Part shown: positions 1-8,608 of the stretch, one piece after another
Position numbering within the stretch: position 1 is the first letter of the stretch
Layout: each line of letters begins with the position of its first letter
Origin: an uncultured Chlorobiaceae bacterium
GTDB taxonomy: Bacteria > Bacteroidota > Chlorobiia > Chlorobiales > Chlorobiaceae
Reading direction: 5' to 3'
DNA: 64,000 nucleotides
NCBI GenBank assembly: GCA_903940125.1
Contig: CAJAJL010000065.1
Span: forward strand, 1 to 64,000
Program-made: the position numbers and the translations under genes
Notes under the pieces: model-generated
The model's database searches: none
Told to the model about the DNA's origin: nothing
The model's input: the letters and a program-made list of their open reading frames with translations, nothing else

Positions 1-155
1 GGAGGGGCCAACCGTAGAAAAAAGCATCTATCGCTTCAATAAGTGGTAGCAAATCATTTTGAAATGACGTAATTTAAACCCGCTGCCTGGGTGATTGCTA
101 ATTTCCGAAATTGGATGATTTTTAATTTCCGACTACAGTTCCCCGATGCCAACGT
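1..155. other. Window edge, no clear gene
   Basis: A short open stretch in frame 2 (bases 2-49) reads as a plausible C-terminus, EGPTVEKSIYRFNKW followed by TAG, so the 3' end of a plus-strand gene may enter from the left. It is too short to identify. The remaining bases are AT-rich, and the element AATTTCCGA occurs twice, near 100 and near 125. I see no other coding signal. Confidence 0.25.
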
Positions 156-380
156 TTGGATTCGTTATTTGAACCCTCAATTATCTCCGGTACAAGCTTG
201 TTTCTTTCGGTGCGTTCAATACTTGATTTTGCGGAGTTTTTGCAGAAGAAATGGGCTGTTGGTGAAGTGAGTGTAGGTAAAGAGATGCTTATTGAACTTG
301 CTGGTGGTTTAGAGAATTCTAAAACGTTTTCAGGCGATATGATAGAAATTCAGAAACGGTTACGGGATGAGTGGGAATAA
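156..380 (+). CDS. Small hypothetical protein (74 aa), possibly a gene remnant
   Basis: This short reading frame starts with TTG. The middle (around KWAVGEVSVGKEMLIELAGGL) and the charged C-terminus look like real protein, but I recognise no family. No convincing ribosome binding site precedes the TTG, so it may be the surviving 3' part of a longer gene. A strong hairpin plus T-run lies about 60 bases downstream, as expected for the end of a transcription unit. The setting is an accessory region with other broken genes. Confidence 0.3.
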   Translation: MDSLFEPSIISGTSLFLSVRSILDFAEFLQKKWAVGEVSVGKEMLIELAGGLENSKTFSGDMIEIQKRLRDEWE

Positions 381-442
381 ATATCTTCTTGACAAACTCT
401 CTCATACGACGAAAAGCCCAACGGTCAAAAGCGTATACCAAT

Positions 443-495
443 AACCTCATGAGTATATCTGAAAAAGATAATGTTCATGAGGTTTATTTTTTTTT
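443..495 (+). terminator. Rho-independent terminator
   Basis: The arms AACCTCATGA (443-452) and TCATGAGGTT (475-484) pair perfectly. An inner ATATC/GATA pairing can extend the stem, and TTTATTTTTTTTT follows. It would end transcription of the small gene at 156-380. The rest of the sequence up to 663 shows no gene. Confidence 0.7.
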
Positions 496-663
496 AGGGG
501 ACGACATGAACTTGGGAACGGTGTTTTTATCGTATAGGAACGGGAGGAGTAATCAGTGCTGAAGGCTTAGAGGAAAATTTATTGGTTGCATATTCCATAA
601 TAATCTGACTTATATTCCGTATTTTATCCTTATAGAATCCATAATTTACGGTTATATGTGATC

Positions 664-1902
664 ATGGTTGCATCTTTGCTCTACCCTCGCAGGATTGAAG
701 CTCGTATCGCTGAAGCGCTGAGTGACACACCTGTTGTTCTTATCGCAGGGCCGCGTCAGGCAGGCAAAACTACCTTGGTTCGGCAGATGGCAACAGAGAG
801 TATGCGTTATCTTACGCTGGATGATGAGTTGACGTTGCTGTCTGCCAAAGATGATCCGGTCGGGATGATTCGCAGCCTTGATCGGGCTGTCATTGATGAA
901 ATCCAGCGTGCACCGCAACTGCTTTTGGCTATTAAGAAAAGCGTCGATGAGGATAGGCGCCCTGGACGATTCTTGCTGACGGGGTCTGCTAATGTTATGG
1001 TTCTGCCTTCCGTGGCGGACTCTTTGGCTGGCCGGATGGAGAGACTCGTTTTGCTGCCACTGTCGCAAAGCGAGCTTTATGGGAACACTGCGAATTGGAT
1101 TGATGCTGCTTTTGAAGGTCGGTTGCTCAATGTCACTACACATGTGGTCGGGCAGGGGTTGGTGGACACGGTTTTGCGTGGTGGGTATCCTGAGGCGATT
1201 TCCCGTACTGGCTCACGAAGGCGTACGGTTTGGGCTCGCCAGTATCTTGATGCGATCATTCAACGCGATGTTCGTGATGTGGCCAGTATTGATAAGCTCG
1301 ATCAATTACCCCTTTTTTTGCGTGCTCTGGCTCAGGTCTCTGGCCAGATGTGCAATTATACGCACCTTGGCGGCCAGGTCGGGCTGGATAGCAAAACGGC
1401 TGCCCGATATGCAGGGGTGTTTGAGCAGATGTTTTTGCTTAAGCGCGTGGAGGTCTGGGCTCGAAATCGATTGAAGCGTGTTGTTAAAACTCCAAAGCTG
1501 CAGTTTATCGATGCCGGTTTGCTGGCCACTTTGCTTGATCTTGGCGCTGACGAAGTTCAGAAAGATCGCCGCCGATTCGGGAGTGTTCTGGAGACCTTTG
1601 TATATGGTGAACTGCTCAAGCATAGTTCTACTGCTGAGGGTGATTACCGGCTGCTTTACTATCGTGACATTGACATGTTTGAAGTCGATGTGGTGATAGA
1701 AAATGCATCCGGTCACTTGATTGGTGTAGAGGTTAAAGCAAATGCAACAGTGAAAGCCAGCGATCTTCGAGGTCTGAAAAAATTGGCAAGTGTCGCTGGT
1801 GATATGTTCAAGATGGGGGTTGTGCTTTACGATGGTACTGAAACCATGCCGCTGGGTGATGGACTGTGGGCGGCACCGCTGTCGACTCTATGGGGTCAAT
1901 AA
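664..1902 (+). CDS. AAA-type ATPase with C-terminal DUF4143
   Basis: This is a DUF4143-family P-loop ATPase of about 412 residues. The Walker A motif GPRQAGKTT lies near residues 29-37 and a Walker B-like AVIDEIQRAP near 80. The C-terminal DUF4143 half ends with an EVDVVIE...GVEVKA pattern that resembles a nuclease fold core. Such proteins are common in accessory DNA and their cellular role is mostly unknown; proposed roles are toxin-like or host-adaptation functions. ATG at 664 is preferred to an in-frame GTG at 658, but neither has a good ribosome binding site. The frame is intact, and the protein starts and ends like full-length members. It stands alone upstream of a decayed Fic gene. Confidence 0.85.
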   Translation: MVASLLYPRRIEARIAEALSDTPVVLIAGPRQAGKTTLVRQMATESMRYLTLDDELTLLSAKDDPVGMIRSLDRAVIDEIQRAPQLLLAIKKSVDEDRRPGRFLLTGSANVMVLPSVADSLAGRMERLVLLPLSQSELYGNTANWIDAAFEGRLLNVTTHVVGQGLVDTVLRGGYPEAISRTGSRRRTVWARQYLDAIIQRDVRDVASIDKLDQLPLFLRALAQVSGQMCNYTHLGGQVGLDSKTAARYAGVFEQMFLLKRVEVWARNRLKRVVKTPKLQFIDAGLLATLLDLGADEVQKDRRRFGSVLETFVYGELLKHSSTAEGDYRLLYYRDIDMFEVDVVIENASGHLIGVEVKANATVKASDLRGLKKLASVAGDMFKMGVVLYDGTETMPLGDGLWAAPLSTLWGQ

Positions 1903-2090
1903 GAGAAGGAAGAAAAGTGCGCGCTTGACAGCGCATGAGGTCATGGCATCAACATTCATGAAAAAGGTACTCCCGCCGAATCCCAAGCTTTTCACCTGTT
2001 TGTCAGCTGTTGTTTAGCCGCTCATAGGTCAACCTCTCTTTTTTCTTCATCAAAGTCCATGGTTTTTATTTTAGGATAAAACTTATTTGC

Positions 2091-2931
2091 ATGCAACGAG
2101 AGCTTCAGGGACATTATGCAAAGGTATCGACGGTTGGTGAGAGCGTTCTGGCCTTTGTTCCTGCTCCACTTCCGCCGGATCCGTCAATTGACTGGACTCC
2201 GGAATTGCACAGCAAATTTGACAAGGCGTTGTTGGCTCTTGGTCGAAACCCGACCGGGTAATGCGGCGTTTGTGCCTCCACCGCCTGAAAAGGTGATGGA
2301 GTGAATGGGAAAACTGGAATTGTTTTTACACGATCAACCAGAACCTACCCCCATCCTGCTTAAGGCAGCACTTGCCCATGTACAGTTTGAGACGATTCAC
2401 CCCTTCCTTGATGGGAACGGACGTCTTGGTCGTCTTCTGATTACTTTGCTTCTCTGTGAGCAGGAGGTGCTGCAGCAGCCGATGCTCTATCTGAGTCTTT
2501 ATTTCAAGACACATTCTCAATATTATTACGAACTCCTTAACAATGTCCGCCTCACTGGTGACTGGGAAGCATGGCTTGATTTCTTTGCTGAAGCTGTCAT
2601 TGTTACTGCAATCCAGGCTGTTGAAACAGCTCAACAGCTTCTCGATTTATCGAACAGAGACCGGGTAAATATTATTGAGCTTGGCAGGGCAGCAGCATCC
2701 ACAGTGAAGGTTCACCGGGTTTTGATAGAGCATCCGATTGCTACGTCAGGACTGATTGTTGAAAAGACAGGCATAACCCCTGCTACAGTGAACAAAGCAC
2801 TTGAGCATCTTGTCCGTCTGGGGATTGTGACGGAGCTGACTAAGCAGAAGCGAAACCGCTTGTTCAGTTACAGCGGGTATTTTGATATCATGAATCGTGG
2901 AACAGAGTTACTGGGCCGGGAGTTGGGTTAA
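2091..2931 (+). pseudogene. Fic-family AMP-transferase, disrupted
   Basis: ATG at 2091 opens a frame beginning MQRELQGHYAKVST, followed by PAPLPPDPSIDW and FDKALLALGR. That is the usual N-terminus of Fic-N/Fic proteins. It stops at 2259. The sequence resumes one frame over at RPGNAAFVPPPPEKVME, normally more than 100 residues later, so the inhibitory-helix region and the region before the Fic core are missing. A TGA at 2302-2304 interrupts this frame. An open frame then runs 2305-2931 with the intact Fic motif HPFLDGNGRLGR and a C-terminal winged-helix-like part (ATSGLIVEKTGITPATVNKAL). Fic proteins transfer AMP or related groups to hydroxyl side chains. Internal deletion, frameshift and stop together make this a pseudogene. 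Residual expression of the 208-residue C-terminal piece cannot be excluded. Confidence 0.82.
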
Positions 2932-3433
2932 AGATGATTCGGATCCCCCTTTATGCATTAGAGCTTCAATCATGTGCTCGGGTGCAGGCATACTCTGGAG
3001 TTCTTTGTTGCCAAACTGGCCGATTACGACGAAAACCTCGATGAACTCCCTGCTTCGGATAACACAATTCAGCTATGATATGGGGATGCGTTGACAGAGA
3101 AAAGCACATGCGCTGTAATGAGTTCCGAAATTTCCACAGTTCGTATGCAGACTCTATAGAACGAGGCGGAATGTGACATTGGACATACTGGTATGGCAAG
3201 GTATGGCGATGGTTCGTCGTGTATTGTGACATATTTTTCCATTTTGCCTCCGAAAACAGGGCTATAGACTGTAATTTGTGTAATTTTAACATTTATTCGA
3301 GCGATAATCACGCCCCTCAAAAGCTGGTTTTCTCTTTTGAATTATCATGATTATGCAGTAGTGTCCGATAAACAATAAAGAAGGCCTGAAAAACGCTTGA
3401 TAAACGGCTTTTCCGTGCGTTAAGAAATATTGA
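2932..3433. other. Non-coding or decayed stretch
   Basis: About 500 bases hold no supportable gene. On the plus strand, around 2993-3078, a short frame reads LEFFVAKLADYDENLDELP and ends SDNTIQL before TGA. It looks like the C-terminal remnant of a real protein of unknown family. The opposite-strand frames lack recognisable content. The stretch sits between two pseudogenes, consistent with ongoing decay. Confidence 0.4.
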
Positions 3434-3468
3434 TTATCCTTTAAGAAAGCGATTTTCTTAAAGGATAA
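3434..3468. promoter_or_regulatory. Perfect 15-bp palindrome, candidate operator
   Basis: TTATCCTTTAAGAAA, a 5-base spacer, and its exact reverse complement lie immediately upstream of the probable GTG start at 3472. A further half copy, TTAAGAAA, occurs at 3420-3427. There is no T-run, so it is not a typical terminator. Its position over the translation start and ahead of a gene with an N-terminal HTH domain suggests an autoregulatory operator. This is inference from symmetry and position only. Confidence 0.5.
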
Positions 3469-3471
3469 GCT

Positions 3472-4505
3472 GTGAGTAATAAATAAATACAGGGGAGAGG
3501 AAATACGGCGCCAAATCGTCAGGGATGTTGGGGCCCATCGTGCTGATATTTCGAAGCATATTGCCAGAATATTTTCTATAACACCTCAAGCGGTATTTAT
3601 CCATATACAGCGCCTTGAAAAAGAGGGGTGGTTGCAATCCAGCGGCAGAGGGAAGGGAAAGAGATATTTTTTAGGGGATGTAAGGGGGCATAAGTCACTG
3701 TTTTCTCTTGCAGATGGATTAACTGAAGATGGTGTTTGGAGGGATGAATATTCAATTTGTCGTTGAAGGTTTGCCTGAGAACATTGTCGATATATGCCAC
3801 TACGGTTTTACTGAAATGGTAAATAACGTCATTGATCATTCGTGCGGGAAACATGTTTTTATTTCTGCTTTAAGAGATAAGGAAAAAATCATGATTTCCG
3901 TGATTGATGATGGAGAGGGCATTTTCAGGAAAATCAGGAGGTTGTGTAATCTGGATGACGAGCGCCAGGCTCTTTTTGAGTTATCTAAAGGAAAATTGAC
4001 TACAGCTCCGGATAATCATACAGGAGAAGGGATATTCTTTACTTCAAGAGCATTTGATGAGTTCGAAATTGATTCGAAAGGTGTGAGGTTTTGTCATGAT
4101 GATCAGTTCGAATTTGATGTTAATCTGGAGTCCGAATTTTCTGAAAACGAATCTGGTACCGCGGTATATATGCTCATCAAGAGAGATTCGACGCGTGATA
4201 TCCAGACGGGTTTTGATGACTATGCAGTACTGGCTGAATTTCAGTTTAACAACACAGTGATTCCTGTTCGGTTAGCGCAATACGAAAATGAGAAACTTGT
4301 ATCTCGATCTCAGGCGAAAAGGTTGTTGGCTCGTATAGAGAGGTTCAAGCATGTAATTTTTAATTTTGATGGCGTATCAGCTATAGGCCAGGCATTTGCA
4401 GAAGAAATATTTCGTGTTTATGCTCAGCATCATCCCGACATTGTGTTGTTACCAGTAAAAATGGAGCCGAATGTAGAGAAGATGGTTAAGAGGGCTTTAT
4501 ATTGA
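3472..4505 (+). pseudogene. HTH / HATPase / STAS-like (DUF4325) regulator, frameshifted
   Basis: Three frames carry one protein. GTG at 3472 gives MSNK then a stop. The next frame (from about 3500) encodes a winged-helix segment: EIRRQIVRDVGAHRADIS, then ITPQAVFIHIQRLEKEGWLQ. The third frame (from about 3729 to 4505) encodes a histidine-kinase-like ATPase core with FTEMVNNVIDHS (N box) and DDGEGIF (G1 box). It ends in a STAS-like domain, AIGQAFAEEIFRVYAQHHPDI, typical of DUF4325 proteins. The break lies near 3750, where the reading passes from WRDEYS to QFVVEGLPENIVDI. Intact homologues carry all three parts in one chain. The 258-residue ATPase-STAS part could still be made. Function is unknown; a DNA-binding switch is a reasonable guess. 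Confidence 0.7.
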
Positions 4506-4557
4506 TGGTATAGTGCCTCGCTATGATATTTACGCTTAATTGTAAACGGATTGCCTC

Positions 4558-5034
4558 ATGAAACTGAATGTAAAAAAATATGTCACCCGGCTATGGACCA
4601 TGTTCCTGCTTGCCGGACTGAGTATGGTTACTGTTTCTTCACTCTCCTCAGCGGCAGCGCCAAAGATTGGTGATAGCTATAATGGCGGGATTGTGTTTTA
4701 TGTTGATGGAACCGGACAGCATGGTCTTATTGCTGCCAAAGATGATATGACGGGTTCTTCTGGCAAGGCGGAAGGGTTCTTTAACTGGTATGGTGCGAAG
4801 GTTGCTGCGAATACATTTACTGAAGGGTATTGCGACTGGTTTTTACCGAACAAGGAGCAGTTGAATCAGCTCTATATCCATCGCAGCGCTCTTGGCGGCA
4901 TTCTGAATACCTATTACTGGAGTTCCTCTGAGAGCGATGCAGGCAAAGCGTGGGCGCAGGACTTCAGCAATGGCCAGCAGCTTGATGGTAATAAGACAAA
5001 CACAAGTCGTGTAAGGGCTGTCAGATTGTTTTAA
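4558..5034 (+). CDS. Secreted DUF1566 (Lcl-like) protein
   Basis: The protein has 158 residues. A signal peptide is visible: a basic N-terminus, then a hydrophobic stretch around residues 15-32 ending SSAAA. The DUF1566 pattern follows: GGIVFYVDGTGQHGLIAA, CDWFLPNKEQLNQLY, YYWSSSE and RVRAVRLF. Proteins with this domain are usually exported and may bind surfaces or carbohydrates, but no reaction is established. It begins about 50 bases after the frameshifted regulator. It is shorter than many members, lacking a longer insert before CDWFLP. Confidence 0.8.
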   Translation: MKLNVKKYVTRLWTMFLLAGLSMVTVSSLSSAAAPKIGDSYNGGIVFYVDGTGQHGLIAAKDDMTGSSGKAEGFFNWYGAKVAANTFTEGYCDWFLPNKEQLNQLYIHRSALGGILNTYYWSSSESDAGKAWAQDFSNGQQLDGNKTNTSRVRAVRLF

Positions 5035-5189
5035 ATTATTCCGTCTTTGCTGAGATGAGTTGCAGCAGCAAGTTGTTAATATTTTGCTCATTGGGGTAAA
5101 TTGTATATAAAATACCAGTTGATTTGTGGCTATTATAGAGGAAATACACTATAAGCTCAACATCTTCCGGGAGTTGGAGGCTCCGTGTT

Positions 5190-7268
5190 ATGAAGGTTTG
5201 TTTCCGGAGATTTCCGTCAGGAATAGTGATTCTGGGCCTTTATTTTCTTTGTTTAGGATGCAGTACCGAAACTAACCCTCTGGAATCCCCAGAGCCGCTG
5301 TACAAACAGGCACTTTCCTTCGGCAGTCGCGGGGACTATCGTAAGGCTCTTGATTGTTATAACAAAGCGCTCGCTCTTGATACTCTGAAAACTACTTCGT
5401 CGAGGATTGTCAAGGCATTGAATGAAAAAAGAGTCATTGAAGGTCTGACAGGTGAGTATTTCGAGGCGATCAAAACCACGGAACGTCTTGAAAAATTACC
5501 GTCGGGGATACTGTCCGATTCACTTCGTACTGCGCTGTTCACCGATAAAGCAACATTGTTTTGCGAATTGGGCAGCTTTGGTGTGGCTGCGGCTTCTCTT
5601 GAGCACATAGCTGCTCCTTCTCCTGCTGTCCGATTTGAACTGGCATCATTGTACCAAAAAACCGGTGATTTCCAGAAGGCAGCAGGAATATATCGCCATC
5701 TGTCAGGCTTGGAACATGATCCCATTACCAGGATTACAGCATATGCAGGACTTTTGCAGTGCAAGGTGTCGCAGCCGCAACTTGTTCATGAAAAGGCTGA
5801 TGCCATTGCTGTAAAGATTGCTTCTGAGTCGGGGAGGGTTTTAGCGATGAAAGGGGCATTGGAGCAAAGGATTCAAGCGCTAAGAGCAGCATCAAAAAGT
5901 GTTCAGCTTCTTGAGAAGCATCGCAGAAATGCCAGCTTTTTTCTGTTCAAGGCACTCATACTTGCCGAGGAGTCCCGCAATCCCTTGCTTGTACAGATTC
6001 TACGCATGGAATCGAATGCGGTCATAGTGCGCAAACCCGACCCTTTCCGTGAGGCTGCTGAATATTTTCGCATAAATAATATGCAGTATGCCCAGGCATC
6101 TGCTCTTCTGATGCTTGGCGGGAGCAAGTTGCCTAAAGATGATGAACGGATTGGCGCTTTGCAGCAGGGGGGGGCAATAATCAGAAATTTTGCTCCACCG
6201 TATCCGACTCAGGAGCTTCTTCAACTTGAAAAAAAATCAGCTCGTCGTCTGACCTGCTTACTGCTTGAAAAAGCGAGAATTTTTGAACTTTTTGATGCCG
6301 ATGAACAAACCGGTAATCTTGACTTGCAGCGTGCGTTGCAGATTTACCGAAAAAGCTTCAGTCTTGGTAAAGGTCATGAAGCTCTTGAAGCGGAAATCGC
6401 TCAATTGCAGCATGAAATTTCTGCACTGCTTCAGCGAAAAGTTGATATTTTCATCCGTGCAGCAGGATTAGAAAAAAACCGGAGTGCCGATCAGGCGCTT
6501 AACATCAAAAGAGGCAGATTGATTGAGCTTCTTCCCCAGGTGAGGTTTGTTAATCCGGTCGCAGCTGAAGCAATCCAGTTTATACCGGTAACGCTTCAAA
6601 CAGTTCAGTCTTCCCTGAAGGAGGATCAGGCAATCATAAAACCTCTTGTTTCAGACAGTCTCTGTGGTGTCATGCTTATCAGCAAGAGGCAGTTGCAGAT
6701 AGCGCGAAGCGGAGTGTGTTTCGATTTATTTAATACGGTTGGTTCAAAAACAAAGGCTTTCATTCGTGAACTTGCATCGCGTTCTTCCATCCACAGTCAG
6801 AGTTTTGCAGAGCAGGAGTGGTTTTATAAAGCATTTTATGAGCCTTTTGCCGGATCACTTGGAAGCTACAAGCATCTTGTTGTTATTAGCGATGATCTTT
6901 TTCCGTTTCATATTTTGAGCAGTACTTTGCATGTTAAACCAGAAAAAAGGTACTCATATCTGCGATCTATTAAAGAGTTTTCATTGTTATCAGAGCATCC
7001 CGTATCAGATCAGACGCTTTCCCGGATTCTTTTTTTCCGGGCTGATGAGGTAGCCGGAGCGAGACTGCAAAAACTTTTTTTTCCGCGCGACAGAGTTTTT
7101 CTTCTTTGGAAAAACTATAGCGTCGCTGAACTTGAAGCTTTTCGACAAAAGATCGGTCAAGAGATGCAGGGGACGGTTTCCGGGTCGGCGGCATTGTTTT
7201 CTCTTGGTATAAACCCTGATGTCGGGCGTGAACTATGGATGAATATTTCCTCCTACGGAATTGATTGA
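5190..7268 (+). CDS. TPR lipoprotein with degenerate CHAT-like C-terminus
   Basis: The 692-residue protein begins with a lipoprotein signal (hydrophobic stretch, then LCLGC with cysteine at about residue 24), so it is probably membrane-anchored outside the cytoplasm. Residues 35-430 hold tetratricopeptide-like helical repeats such as ALSFGSRGDYRKALDCYNKAL. Residues about 470-610 resemble the front half of a CHAT (caspase-like) domain: IIKPLVSDSLCGVMLI followed by HLVVISDDLFPFHIL. The HG and AC segments holding the catalytic His and Cys of active CHAT peptidases are not visible, so it may be a non-enzymatic scaffold. It stands alone, with about 90 bases before the rodZ-like gene. Confidence 0.6.
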   Translation: MKVCFRRFPSGIVILGLYFLCLGCSTETNPLESPEPLYKQALSFGSRGDYRKALDCYNKALALDTLKTTSSRIVKALNEKRVIEGLTGEYFEAIKTTERLEKLPSGILSDSLRTALFTDKATLFCELGSFGVAAASLEHIAAPSPAVRFELASLYQKTGDFQKAAGIYRHLSGLEHDPITRITAYAGLLQCKVSQPQLVHEKADAIAVKIASESGRVLAMKGALEQRIQALRAASKSVQLLEKHRRNASFFLFKALILAEESRNPLLVQILRMESNAVIVRKPDPFREAAEYFRINNMQYAQASALLMLGGSKLPKDDERIGALQQGGAIIRNFAPPYPTQELLQLEKKSARRLTCLLLEKARIFELFDADEQTGNLDLQRALQIYRKSFSLGKGHEALEAEIAQLQHEISALLQRKVDIFIRAAGLEKNRSADQALNIKRGRLIELLPQVRFVNPVAAEAIQFIPVTLQTVQSSLKEDQAIIKPLVSDSLCGVMLISKRQLQIARSGVCFDLFNTVGSKTKAFIRELASRSSIHSQSFAEQEWFYKAFYEPFAGSLGSYKHLVVISDDLFPFHILSSTLHVKPEKRYSYLRSIKEFSLLSEHPVSDQTLSRILFFRADEVAGARLQKLFFPRDRVFLLWKNYSVAELEAFRQKIGQEMQGTVSGSAALFSLGINPDVGRELWMNISSYGID

Positions 7269-7354
7269 GGAGGGGAAAAAAGACTCTTTTTGTAAATTTG
7301 CAGGAGTGAAAGTTTTAGTATGTCATTGTGTTATTGTAAGCGGGGTTGTTTTCT

Positions 7355-8305
7355 ATGACGGAAAAGGTGCCAAGCAGCATAGGACTGGAGCTTCTTGTAA
7401 GGGAGTTGAAAAATGCCAGAACGGGAAAAAACCTTTCTATTGACGATGTCAGCCATCTGACCAGGATTCAAAAGAGCTATCTCGAAAAAATTGAGGAAGG
7501 GGATTTCAGCTTTTTGCCAAAGGTATATATTTTCACTTTCATCAAAGAATATGCGCTCCTGATGGGAGTTGGAAACGATGAAACTTTTGAACAATGCAAG
7601 AAGGATCTGCAGCTTACCTCTCCTCCGAAGAGTGATGTTTCCATTGATAGGGATGTACGTCGAAATGTGAACTTCCCGTCTTTCCGGTTTCCCGGTAAGA
7701 GGGTGTTCTTGATTGTCACTATTGTGTTTATTGTTGTTCTTGCTGGGCTTTCCCTTTTTTTTATAAACGATAAGATGCGGTTTTCAGCTCCTCACTCTCC
7801 GAAGGCAGTTACTCTTCCTTCCCCGACTGGAGACGATACTGTTGCTGTTGCTGAACAGATTTCAGATTCCCTTATGATTACCGGTGCGAATAAACATACA
7901 CTCAATAACACATTTTCACCTTCTGATCAACCATCATCGTCCAAAGTTGATTCTGTTTCGACTTCAGCTCCAAAAGCCAGGGTTTCATCTTCAGATTCTG
8001 CCCATGCACCGCTCTTAAATTCCAAAGAGTGGTTTAAAGACGTATCTTTTCTTCCATCGTCAAAATCTTCTCCTTACCGTAAGGTGCTTGTCGTCCGCTT
8101 GGTGGACGATTATTCATGGGTCAAAGTGATCGCTGATGACAGTGCTAAAGTCTACCCCGGCGGTCAGTTTAAAAACGGTCAGGTGCTTCGATATGAGGCT
8201 CGTTACAAGTTCTGGGTTAATATTGGAAGACCAAAATATGTCGAGTTGTACCTTAACGGGAAAAAAATCCCTCAGTCAGCGGATCGCACCCTTATCCTTC
8301 AGTGA
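7355..8305 (+). CDS. rodZ: RodZ-like cytoskeletal HTH membrane protein
   Basis: An N-terminal HTH domain of the RodZ type (GLELLVRELKNARTGK, then LTRIQKSYLEKIEEGDF) precedes one transmembrane segment (about residues 110-130, VFLIVTIVFIVVLAGLSLFF). A Ser/Pro-rich linker and a C-terminal DUF4115-like domain (VVRLVDDYSWVKVIADD) follow. RodZ links MreB to the rod-shape elongation machinery. This one is 316 residues, a normal length. ATG at 7355 is preferred over TTG at 7346 because GGGG lies about 10 bases upstream of it. Green sulfur bacteria are often rods or short curved cells, so the role is plausible, but the name rests on domain order. Confidence 0.75.
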   Translation: MTEKVPSSIGLELLVRELKNARTGKNLSIDDVSHLTRIQKSYLEKIEEGDFSFLPKVYIFTFIKEYALLMGVGNDETFEQCKKDLQLTSPPKSDVSIDRDVRRNVNFPSFRFPGKRVFLIVTIVFIVVLAGLSLFFINDKMRFSAPHSPKAVTLPSPTGDDTVAVAEQISDSLMITGANKHTLNNTFSPSDQPSSSKVDSVSTSAPKARVSSSDSAHAPLLNSKEWFKDVSFLPSSKSSPYRKVLVVRLVDDYSWVKVIADDSAKVYPGGQFKNGQVLRYEARYKFWVNIGRPKYVELYLNGKKIPQSADRTLILQ

Positions 8306-8608
8306 ACATTTTCAATGCCGCCAGCAAATTTTTTTTTTAAAGAGGGTGTCGTTTTTCGATATAAATAGGATAAATTAAGTCTTACTAAAGGAATTAATAG
8401 CGTTGTTTAAACATTTCTTAATGCATTGTTCACCAATTCCGGATTCTTGATGACGTTAATTGTTGTGATAAAGAATGTTTATTGGCTATTATTGCTGTGA
8501 CAGCACCAGCCGAAATCTGTTAACCTGAATTTATAAAGATCAGTAAAAGCAATGCATAACGTAACATTAGTAATGGCATAAGCCGAAACCACGAATATTG
8601 AAAGAATT
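8306..8608. other. Intergenic region upstream of nifS
   Basis: About 300 AT-rich bases without a gene. A T-run (8327-8337) follows the rodZ-like stop but has no convincing hairpin. The rest probably carries the nifS-nifU promoter. I could not identify a clear -35/-10 pair or a regulator palindrome. Confidence 0.4.

Noticed and set aside
371-562. A 63-codon plus-strand frame after the first small gene
   Set aside because: It runs through the terminator hairpin and T-run at 443-495, overlaps the small gene before it, and shows no family.
652-1716. Several minus-strand frames opposite the DUF4143 ATPase
   Set aside because: They mirror a clearly coding plus-strand gene and have no family signature or ribosome binding site.
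2966-3320. Minus-strand frames of about 80-108 codons in the gap after the Fic pseudogene
   Set aside because: Composition and sequence show no recognisable protein, and the plus-strand remnant near 2993-3078 looks more like real protein.
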